From the NCBI GenBank assembly GCA_030549205.1, contig JAUKTV010000014.1, positions 310,001 through 374,000 of the forward strand: 64,000 nucleotides of DNA. Reading direction: 5' to 3'. Made by a program: the position numbers and the translations under genes. Below the pieces are notes generated by a model, which did no database searches, was not told the DNA's origin, and saw nothing but the letters and a program-made list of their open reading frames with translations. This stretch comes from Apiosordaria backusii. Its lineage: Eukaryota; Ascomycota; Sordariomycetes; Sordariales; Lasiosphaeriaceae. Below, piece by piece: positions 32,555 through 43,504 of the stretch; the first letter of the stretch is position 1, and each line of letters opens with the position of its first letter.

Positions 32555-35500
32555 CTACTGAAAATAAAGTACCTTAGCATTCCCTCACATGCGTTTGGCT
32601 TCTTCTTGTAAGTTGGGTGTATGGTTGAGTGGGTGGTGAGTGTGTGGTTGAGTGGCTGGTTGAGTGAGGCAATCACGTGGGTGCGAGCAAGCGATGCTGA
32701 GCTGGTGGGTAAGCATTGATTTTAAACCCTTCGAAGTACCTTGCTATAGAAACTGCTAGAAAAGTGACCTTGGATTTGGTATTGCGTGTGTGGCTGCGGA
32801 GGATCAACATTATCAGCGACAGTTTTGTGGGGCTTGTAAAACGCTAACAACAAAACCCGTGGAATAGGTGTACACTACGCCGTGGTGGCCATCTCCGACC
32901 GCGTGGCCAGCATGGGAAATCTGCGAGAAAAATGTGGGATCAAAAGAAGAGCCAAGAAATGTTGATCCGTGCTGCGTGTAACCTGGTACCAAAAGCTCTC
33001 CCGAGACATGCGTACCGGACGGTACTGTCGATGCGGCCTTGTCATCTCCTCTGCCAAATTAGAACCACAGACTGCATCCCATCTCGCCATCAAAGTTCCC
33101 GAATTGCTTTTGGCACTTTCGCAATGTTTACTTTGCCGGACAAGCCAACCGTGGGCACCTGTGAACGGGGAGTGAGTTGAATTAAGGTTTCGCACTTGAG
33201 GTGTTGTGGCGAAACTAAATTACCTAGCGCCCTAAGCTTGAAATTCAGAGCAGTGAAAATCCGGGGCAGCTGGGGTGCCTGGTGTGATGCCGTCGCCAAC
33301 GAAAGTAGCTTGCGCACTAATCTAGAACTTGACCGGGCACGCCGGGAAGCCCGTGGAAGGGATCTGAAATCAGGAAAACATCCTGTCAGTGAATGTGAAC
33401 ATGAACGTGACTGCGACAAGCCGCAACGCTGTATCTGTCAAGTGTGTCTGGCCTCCTGTAGACCTGCTGGTTGAACAAGTGTCTGCATCACATGTTCAGC
33501 TCAAGAATGATCTCGGGTTCAAGCTAGCCAGCACCAACTCCTTGCTTTTTGGCTGATGAGCTTGGCCAACATGGCTTTTCTCCACCAACCCCATCCACGG
33601 TCATCGCCAGTTTCGAGAAAACCAGCAGTAGTGAATGCGATCGCTGCTATGTACCAGTGATGCCAGGAGTGCCGATCTGCGCGGAATGTTGACCCAGAAA
33701 AACACACAAACTTGACTCAGATAACTGACAAGTCACACATAGCTGCTTTCTGATCACGGGCCAAAGCTGTGCGAGGTGGATTGATAGCTGATAGGGACTT
33801 CTGAAGGCGGTCTAGAACACAGGTTTTAGTCACATCGAAGACAGAGACGAGCTGAATGCGACAGAATCTGATGCTTTTGTTGTCTTGGATGGACGGCCGA
33901 TGATTAGCTAGAACCAAAAGAGTGGGCGGGAGAAAAAAGAAACAAAAAAGAAGAGCAGAAGAAAAGACTGAACATTCTCCTGATCCAAAACGGCAGGTCG
34001 TCGCCGGCCCAAAACGGTCGGAAAAAAATTCTCTTACAAGAGGGTGCCGCTAAAAGCAGTTAGTGAGGTGATCTGTCAAGGGAAAACGACGGCCACAGTT
34101 GACAGATCTCAAGCGACCCGGTGGTTTGGATCACACTAAAACCGCGTGCGATGTCTTGGAGGGGCACGGGTGTCCATGCTTGATGCCGAGGAGCCCAAGC
34201 CACTGGCTGCATCAGATCGCCAACCTCACCTCAACAACAAACCACAAAGAACTGGGCCGTCACGACGGTTTCTTCTCGCCGAGGTGATGGGGTGGCAAAT
34301 GGCTGGGTACTCGGGTGCCAGCTGTGGCGGCATAAGAAAAATCACAAAGCCAATTTTTTGAGTGACCTTGCTCGATGGTTGGCTGAAAAGACACCCGAAT
34401 CCTCCCGTTCAACCATTCGACTGGCGAGTCTGTCAAATATTATCAAATATGATCGAGGACATTGGTCATGCCAGGCCGTTGGTAAGGTGATCTTGAAGAT
34501 GGCGATGCCAAAAACCACAATTAATGATCGATGTAGCTCAGCATGTTATGAATGTTCCGAGATCGCGAGTGCTCATTCAACCCCGCCACGTGCTAGCCAG
34601 CTCCATTGAATTCGGCTCACGTGCATGCCTTTGGATGTGTGGGCATCTCGTCGTCGTTCTGTACAACCCTTCACTCGGGAACCGAGAAACCCAGATGCGG
34701 TGCTCCGGGTGACAGATATGGGGCTGCCCTCGACTTTCTGGAGCGGGCGAGTGAGAGCCGTGGCAGTGTTGAAGAAAGTAGAGCTTGTGGTTTGCCAGGC
34801 GGCCGTTCATTGTCCGATCTCCGTATATTGCATTGAAACTGCGCATCTATTCCGCGGGCCGGAGAGCAGGTCACTGGTAACAAAGGTGACCCTGATCTGA
34901 CTGAGCTGGGCGTTACATAGGAGTAAGCGGGAAAAGAGCGGTGGGAGAAATGCATTCGAATACGAACGAAAAAAAAAACCACTGTCAGGGTGGCCACAGA
35001 TGTGCATTACAGAGATATTACCAAAGGGGCGGGTGCTGGCGAGCAACCGTGAATGGCCGCTATGAACGGCCCGGACCATGCTTGAAGGAAAATGTCCTCG
35101 GCCGAGAGGCGGCCGCAGACACAGCCGTTCCTGACTAGCAAAAGAACGCTTGACCAAGCCTGGATTTATAACATGGCCATATCTCACTCTCTGGTAGGCA
35201 GCCAAAAAGCCCCCAAACAAAACGGGAGAAAGCTGGCTCGCGAATCTGGCACCGGGCATGGCAGCAGCCGCCACAAAAAGCTGTTCCGTTTGCGGAATCT
35301 TTATCAGCGAGACAGGTATTCCTGTCAGGGGCGGCTGATCCTTCCCGGCTAGGTACACTCTGGATCCTCGTTGTTTCTTTTTTGTGGTTGCGAGCCGATG
35401 ACACTCTCAAGGATCATCGCACGCGCATGCTTGCATCACCGCTTTCTGGCCGGCAACCTGCTGGGTGTTGTTCATCAGTCCATACAGTGCAGCCCTCCGT

Positions 35501-38500
35501 TCGACACGACATGTTCAAGCAGAGCCGGCGAACAGGGGGCCGGGGTCCTTTGTGGGGATTCTCGTCCCGAGAACCCAGCACTCACATATGGGACCTGGGG
35601 GTGAAAATTATTGCCCGAATTGGGAAGCATTTGCGCTAAATTTCTCGCGGCAGGCACGCAAATATTCGCGACTCCATAACCTGGCTGCCGGGATGTGCTG
35701 TGTCGATGGCATTGCGCCATGGTACTTAGCAATCTATTGCTCCGCTCCCCCTGTGGCTGCAGGTGCCCAACTCCATGCTGATAGGATCACAGTCAAGAAG
35801 TGGGCGGCAATTGCAAGGCAAAGACCGCTCTTATTGCTCTTAATTTGTATGTTGTGCGTTGCTGGTGTTGCGGTGAGGGACAGGCGAAAATCAGTAGATA
35901 TTTTTAAAAAAGAACTTTCACCACTTTTTACCGCGGCATCCGTGCGACCACATGACGTGCACTGGGCCTCCCGGCATCATGGATGGAGGCCTGCCCACAC
36001 CTTTGTACCCAATGTGGTGACGGTGTGCGGAGTGCGGCCAACAAATCATCTCGCGAACAATTGGACTGAGCCGCAGTCGCAGGAAGAGGAATCTCCGGTG
36101 GTCGGTGGTTGGCATGGATGGCGTGGTCATCTCAGGCATCATGGGCGGACTTGACAGCGTGCCCGACAGAGGGGAAAGCAACAAAAGTACTTCTTCCCGC
36201 CTCCACCTTTCTGTTGTACTGCATTTGAGCCTACATCACGGTATCTGCGGCGCGCTCTCGGGGCGCAGGTGGAGCTCGGCTAGCCCCAAACGGCAAACCG
36301 ACCAGCCTTTCTCGTCCGAGGTGCGATGTTTTTCTGGTGCTCGTCCTGATGAGCTGCGGTTCAATATCTGTGTTTTGCTAGTCCATATTGGTCGCTAGGT
36401 GGTGACTGTGATTCCCGTCAGATTGGTACAGCCGGCGCTCGCAGGAGACGGCTTCAAACCAGCGAGGCGGGAAGACCAGAGCCCCAAATTGGGGTCCGCT
36501 CACCAGAATCCGTTTCTGACGCTTCCATGCAGCCTTGATGAATCCATCTCATCATGGCTGTTCAAGTAAGTGCGAACGGCAGGAAACGTGTGGGAAGGCC
36601 TAGCCGATGAAAAACCGAGCGATTCCAGACGCAGCTGCAGACCTGCACGTGATGGTGGTGACAATATCACTTTCCCTCACCTGCAGCACGGCCTTGGACA
36701 TTGTCAGATGGCTTTTCTTGATTTTCGACCTGTCTACCGCCAGCACGATGCTTCTGCTCCTCGGCTTGGGAACTCGTCCCCCTCACGGAATCCATATCAT
36801 TACAGCATAGGTACAACATTCATGTTCTCAACCCAGCCCGCACCCGCACCCGCAACAGCACAACACAACCAAGTACCGCGTATTCGTATGGCCGGATTGT
36901 GTTGCCGTGCGCCTGCACGCGCACCCTGCGCTGGGACACACCACCAACAATGCAGCACCCTCTTTTCGGACAAATCCCCTCTGATCTGATTTGATATGGC
37001 GAGGAGGGGTCAGAGGCTCGAGGAGCGGTCGATTGGAGGTTGAAAGGCGGTCGGCTTTCACCCAGTTCGTCCACTGGCTCCGCATTTTCGCTTTGGGCCT
37101 CGTCCGTCTCCACAGCTCCCAGCCAGTGGCTGGTGCGCATCCCTGCCTGGGCCCGCCATACCCACACCGTGCTGGGTTCAAGGGTTGAGCGTGTCTATGC
37201 CGTCGCCAAAAGGGATGTGGGCGGGAATCATCACGGCAGCCTTGGCCTGGGTTAGGCGGGGAAGCCCAAGACCAGCAACTGATGATTCGACAGCGTGCCA
37301 TGAAGGGCACTCAAGGGTTCAAGGGTCTCTCGCTCTCGCTTGCTTGCACGGTTTTGGGATCTCTGATGGCAGCCTGATTCCACCTGCCCCCTTCAACAAG
37401 GCCTCTCTGCCATGAGCCTTTGCAAGCTGCGGTGAGGGGAGGCCACAAAACCCAGTTACCCACATGTTATTCTTCGAATCGCCCAGTGGTGCACATTCGG
37501 ATACACCTGGTTACAGGTGGCTTGTTTTACGTGATGCTCCCTTGAAGAAGCAATCATTCCGTAATGCACATCGAAAAATTAGGTGTGGTGCGATCTACGA
37601 TGGCACGTGTTGGCGGTGGTAGCGCGAGATCTTAGTCTTGAAGAAGTTGTCTTTCACCAACCAGCGTCGTCTATAAGCACCACAACCAGCTGTGCCTAGT
37701 TGTATGTATGTAACACAGTCCGAAATTGACGGTAAAAGCTTACAAGCTATACACTACAGCAATAGGAGCTGATTCCCCGCGACCGTGGTGCTCCGTCTCG
37801 CTATCAAACTTCCTGTTCGTCCGGAAAAAATTCCGAAGTACTATCAGAGTCCCCTTCACGTCATGAACAAGATGGTTGATGTGTTTCATACAAGCATGGA
37901 TGGTCCCTTCAGCTCTCAGAGACCCTGACTCCGGGCTTGGTTACCAGTATCCACATCCTGAATAGCGTCACAAACCGTATCCATCACCACCACCATTCCA
38001 TCACCACAGTCATCATTGTCGTCTCACCCCCGGAGAGGCAGAAAGTGCTCAGACTGTATCGAACGGCATCGCACAGCAAAGGCCGTCTTGGGAAAAGAAG
38101 CCACTCGCTTTTCACAGAAGTGTTATTTGTTGGACCCGAGTGTCCCCTGAAGAAGAGCCCATCCAGTATGGACGGATGCGCTAGGACTAAACCCATTGTT
38201 TTGCCCCACCAGAGGCGGTAATGACCATTTGTCAAGCATTGACGGACGAAGACGATCGGGGGGGCTGTCATGCTGGGGTACATGAGACAGCTGAAGATAG
38301 CGTCATGGTAGCGGCCCTAATGGGTTGGCGCATGTTGCTTCTTACCATCCCAACCGTCTGGAGCTGCAGGACACGATATCACGCTCGCTCGCTGCTGGCC
38401 ACTGTTAAGCACCAGAACCCGACTCTCAGGGAAGAGCTAGCCGTCTTCGTCAGACCCAAGCAGGGAATCGTATGTGCACGGTAAGCATGGCAAGCAAGCA

Positions 38501-40433
38501 AAGCATGCGGGCGGTCAAGTCCCGACACCAGCCAGCTCAAGTCTGGCGGCATGGCAAGTTTATCACTTGTTGGTACACGGCTTACATGCAATTGTTGGGT
38601 CGATCCGTGACGCTGGATTTGGCACTACTGTACTGTGTCCGCAACTTTCAGTAAGACGACACTAAGCCCTGTCCCGCCGTCGGAGATGATCGGCCTCCTG
38701 GATAGCACTTGTCCAGCTGATTGACACCTGTTACCTTTTGTTTCCTCCTACAGTGTCCATGAATGTCTCAGCACACGGTGATGTGTGGAGAACATGAAGC
38801 AATTCCGGGTAGCATCTGGCCCAAGTGGATGAGATGGCAACAAAAACGATCCACCTGGTCATCCGAGCCAAGAGAGGACTCGGCCCCTAACAAAATGCGG
38901 AGTTGCCCCCTCCCCCAAAGGCGGGTCGAGAACCAGCCAAGCAAGAGATAACCATCGGAGCAGGCGTGGGGAGGCGAAGAGAGTACGAGAGGAGGGAGGC
39001 GGAAAGCATATACGGATATTCAGAGTCACGAGCGAAGGCAGCAGAGCAAAGAAAGTCCACAGGGTGTGCTTCCTTAAAAAAGCCAAACCTGTGGACTCTG
39101 CCTGCGGATACTGACTACGGAACGGGGTCTGGAACTGATCCGCACTGATAACACGACATCTATCAGGGGGCCCGGGCTGTGGAGGAGGAGAACCCCCGGA
39201 GGGGGGCGCTTTCTCCTCCCATCTTATCCACCCCCTCGTTTGTCTGGTGCCTTGTTCCCCCTCCCCGCCCCCCCTCTCACGTCTCCCCGGAGGATCGGCA
39301 AGATTACTCGGCCGAGAGTTGCTTGTTGTTGTGATTATTGTTGTTGTTGTCAACCCCCCTTCTCTCCTTTTTGAGTATTGTCAGCAACTGGGGGGGAGCA
39401 ACCCCTATCGGTGTGAGATTTCGCTCAGCAGGTGCAATGCCATCTTTCTCAACATCCCTGTCTTTGGTTTATGGCGGTGTGGCAGCAGGTATACCCAAAG
39501 GCACCGTGTACATAACGCTAAGAGTAGCGGAAAGCGGGGGCCCCCCAAAGGGCATGGCATGGGGTGTGTTGGGCATGGAGCGGATCTGGCGCCGTCCCGC
39601 TCTAATCCAGTCGGCAGCTTTTTTCGGACCCGGAGGCGACCCCGCAACTTCTCGTTGGTTGTGAATGTTTGATTTTGAGGGCTGGGGGGACTTTGCCAGT
39701 CAGCGCCATCTTGGATGAGAAGATCAGCTTTTAGGTAAGACATCGAGGTTGGTTGGGGGATCATGCACATCAACAAGATTATCCTACTCTCGGGAGCAAC
39801 CACGGCTGTGCCTTTCCTGGTCTTGTTGGATGGTTTGGCTTGTGTTTACGTATCTTGGCTGAAGGTGGAAGAGCAGATACGGGCCTCGGCCGAGAGGTAT
39901 CGAGATCTTGACATATGTTGGGAAGGGTACGGTGGTGATCTTGATAATGTGACACGCGTCGCGCAATCATATCACTCTGCCACCAGGTTTCCAGATGGGT
40001 TCGGGGCTGTTGTCGTGAAGTTAGAGGCGTTCTGAGTATCAGCGGCATGGCCAGATGACTTACGCGGAAGCAGACATGTCGGTTGCGTTGATATCACACG
40101 TTGGTCATGACGACGTCGGCGTGCCCGCGTATCAACAAAATGGCTGAGCAATCCTCGGGAACAGCGCGCTGTGGCAAGGGATTGTGGGACGTTGAACGCG
40201 GTCTGAAAAACTTTCACGGCGCCATGGCTGATATTTGGCCTTGAGGAATGCAAATGACAGTGATATGGAAGTACTCTGTGGGGATCTTACCTTTAGAGTT
40301 CTGCGTGTTATTTTTATATAGATAGTAACAGTGGTGCCTAAATATGAATTGTGGTTCAACATGTCATGCCTTAAAACCTACCGGCTCTTTTCAATATTTA
40401 ACGCCCTTACCACCACCTGGCTGATGGTGGCTG

Positions 40434-40457
40434 ACTCAACTCTCCGTAAAGTTGAGT
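40434..40457. repeat. 8-bp inverted repeat with nearby direct repeat
   Basis: ACTCAACT (40434-40441) and AGTTGAGT (40450-40457) are exact reverse complements. The word AACTCTCCGTA, which covers the loop, recurs about 30 bases to the right. Confidence 0.5.
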
Positions 40458-41640
40458 TCCAAAGGCTGAACTCTCCGTACCTTAACGTCGGGTACCAAAA
40501 TCAAGTGCCAAAGGGTGAAAAGCTGCGAGAGAAAGTGATCACATTGGATTTCATGGAGATGGCGAACTCCGAGATCATTATCAGTGGCTTTCGTACACCT
40601 TAATGTTGTGGAAAGTTTCAGTATGCTCGAGGGCTTGCAAGGAGGAGCCTGCCTCTCGAATGGGGCATGGAAGTCAAAAGACTGTTCAAGAATTTGCTTC
40701 TGATTCTTCTGGATATTGGGGGTTCTCTGGGTATCACCTCTCTTGAAAGACTCGATGGTTACTCGGGTTCTCCTCTTCTGCTTTTTTGGAGTGTCTAGGA
40801 ACATAGCATTATGACTGAGACTTGTCTGGTGTTGAGTTGATGTATTATGACTAAGGGTGTTTTGTATCAAAGCCAGCAGGTAAGTTGCTTGCTCCTTCCT
40901 ACTTGCCCAGTTCTCCTATATCTAATTCGAACCTCATCAGTTCTAATAGGAATAACACCTAGTATGTACCGGGGCAGGCCATCAACTAGCTGCGATGTCA
41001 GTGCATGAGTCAATGCACTTTGGGAAAGCTCAGGGTCGTCCCCATTTGCTGGCCAGAATGGTGTTGAAAGGAAGCTGGAATGCGGGATCATGAACTAGCA
41101 GACGACTTAACAGCCAACCTCCAATGTAGCGGCAGGCAAATATACGCTACTTGAAGAAAGGGACTCATATAGAGGATGCATCATGATTCTATCGGTCTTG
41201 TTTGGGTCCAGGTCTTTGAGGAGAAGCTGCTGCCAGCGTTGCCATGTATCGGTTTGCCCCCTTCCCCAATCGAGCCAAAGAAGGCAAACAATTCCATGTG
41301 TGGTGATATTTTTTTTAATCAGATAAAGGCATGATAGTCCAAGCATTATGTTGCAAAAAGGGCTGTTGTTAGGCAAGCGTTATCTTGACCAAGAGTTATA
41401 AACTTAACCCGAGCTCGAGGCCATAACATTCTTTCAGGCAAGAGACTCTCACAACACTACACAATACAACTCATAGGAAACCTGCTTCGGATATTGTATC
41501 TCACTCACTCAGACTCTATCATGCCTAGAAATATGCTATAAAAAGTTATTTATACTCCTTCCTCGTAAATCTTGATCTTCTTGACTTTACGAGACACACT
41601 TACAATCTCATCCACACCCACCCTGACCCATGTATATTTG

Positions 41641-41662
41641 TATGTATGTATGTATGTATGTA
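41641..41662. repeat. TATG microsatellite
   Basis: Five and a half copies of the tetranucleotide TATG in an AT-richer part of the desert. Confidence 0.9.
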
Positions 41663-41735
41663 TACCATAGAGCGCTCTTTAATCCTTATTGGTTCTTTCT
41701 ATTTAGAAGCAGACAATGATAACGCCCTAAAGTGA

Positions 41736-42476
41736 CTTCGTGTATCTATACTCTTTATCTCACTCCTATCCCAAGATTACCTGGGCCTTCCCGCTACCGT
41801 ATCCATGAATACTCGTCTAACCACCTATGCAGTCTACCTTCTACCCTCGGGGATTAGTAACGAGACTACAACCGCCCCTACAAATCTAGGTTTAACATAC
41901 CCCAGACATAGAACAAACCTAGACTCCATCCCAAACTCTCACCCCCAAACCCAGAGCAGCCATCTCGTGACCCGAACCTCCGCCTACCAACTACAAACAT
42001 CACCCCTAGAGCCTCTTCAGCCTCACCGAGGTCGAAATAAGCTCATTTAACTCGGGACCGTTGACTCCATGCAGGGAGACTAAGCCACCTCCTTCTAAAC
42101 CAGTAACCCAGACTATCACAGACTATGGTACGAGGGGGAGTGGGACGAAGGCAAGTCAAAAATTGCTTATCCAGACGTCTACGGTGCGAGGAAGGGACTC
42201 CTCCTTAAGCCACCCACCTTGACCATGAACAACCTCTTTGGTTGGGTACCTTATTTCTATACAGCCCTGCAATGAAGATGTCTCAGCTCAACCACACAAC
42301 CACAGTGGCTAATAGTCTCATATATCACCACCCCCGGATATTATCAGGTGACATATGAAACTATCCAGTCTCTCGCCATACAGCGCCACCAAGGCTTTGG
42401 AAGTCGCATTCGCACGCAAAATGCAGACTTTTTGGGGGGTCAAGATCGACCGAGTTGGAGCGGAGAGAAAATGTGA
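41736..42476 (+). pseudogene. Possible decayed coding sequence with four in-frame stops
   Basis: One frame reads about 247 codons with only four stops: TAA at 42048, 42081 and 42096, and TGA at 42273. The translated text has ordinary protein-like composition, for example S-Q-D-Y-L-G-L-P, D-Y-H-R-L-W-Y-E-G-E-W-D, I-A-Y-P-D-V-Y and N-L-F-G-W-V-P-Y-F-Y before the last stop, and Y-I-T-T-P-G-Y-Y after it. I do not recognise the family. Each TAA could come from CAA by a C-to-T change, as repeat-induced point mutation would cause. It may be a relic of a host gene or a mobile element, or chance; no terminal repeats are visible. Confidence 0.3.
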
Positions 42477-43504
42477 CAAAATTTGAGTTGCACGTCTTAC
42501 AGTTACTGACAGAAATGCTTAAAGTGTGATCGATCTCGCCGGTATCTTCGAGCAGCTGATATCACAATATACACCTGCAGTTGCTTTTGCACCATGTCTG
42601 TGTAAACGACCAAGAGGCCTCAAGAAGTAACCTCGAACAAACAAGACATGAAGGATTATTCTCTCCGTACTGGTTGACAAGCTGAAGATACCAATGGAAA
42701 CACCATTCATCACAGCATCAATACAAGAAAGCCAACAGTGTATGAAGACCACTCTTATTTTGCGGCAGCTAATCTAATCTGCTCTAATTACAAGGCGCTA
42801 TCATCACCAGCAGGCGTCTCCGCGAAGCGAGGCTGCTTGGATAAGGTGGCGAGGCTAGCCATCGATCCCTCCTCTCGCAATGAATAACTACGTGACTATT
42901 TTGAGTAAAGACGCAGTAATAAGCAAAAGTAACGCTGATGTGGGGTGATTGAAAACAAGAGCCCCTTATAATGACTGACAAACCAAACTTTTTGAATGCC
43001 TTTGTTTTGGCTGCTGCAGCACATATTGCATGCGCTCTCTTCCCCCCTGGTGGCCAGCCAACTCATCGTTTGTTAGTAAATAACAGACCAAGATTTGGCC
43101 AACAACGACATGTGATGCTAGTCGCTGTTACAACGATGATGGCATAAGATTTGCAAAGACGCAAACTGTGACAGAGTAAGCTCGTCCAAAATGGACCACC
43201 ATCACATGGCCCCGTGTCACCACCACAACCCCCACGAGGAGGCGAGCCACACCTAACCCAACACATGAAAACGAAGAAAAGCTCCAAGCCATGACGCAAA
43301 CATGAACCACCGGGCGCCCAGAAACAACCCATGAACCGTGACCGACCTCTAACCATCTACGCGTAACGCCTTGTTGTCCGAAAAATGGGATGCCACCAGT
43401 TGAAAGCCAGCCACTATCGAGTGTCTGGCAGGGAGTAAGTCAAGACGACATAGGAAGGTTCCGAAGCATGTCGAAACCTCCATGGTTGGTTCGGCAATAC
43501 TTTC
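42477..43504. other. 3' side of DBP2, no gene seen
   Basis: Contains the DBP2 3' UTR and terminator. No reading frame with recognisable features. Confidence 0.5.

Larger units (their letters stand above)
31001..41735. other. Gene desert of about 10.7 kb
   Basis: I find no supported gene. Open frames reach 229 codons (35465-36154, +) but show no motif, no plausible intron pattern and mixed composition. Small structures seen: a 16-bp palindrome with CAGCTG centre (32539-32554), GAGTG/GGTTGA short repeats near 32620-32670, a CACCCG run near 36838, an 8-bp hairpin (40434-40457) and a TATG microsatellite. A large upstream control region for the CON7-like gene, noncoding RNA or decayed elements are all possible. 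Confidence 0.45.

Noticed and set aside
35465..36154. 229-codon open frame in the gene desert
   Set aside because: Composition is scattered, with no motif or intron pattern; overlapping frames of similar quality exist on the other strand.
39763..40035. 90-codon frame beginning with a signal-peptide-like segment
   Set aside because: The rest shows no cysteine pattern or domain, and frames of similar length overlap it on the other strand.
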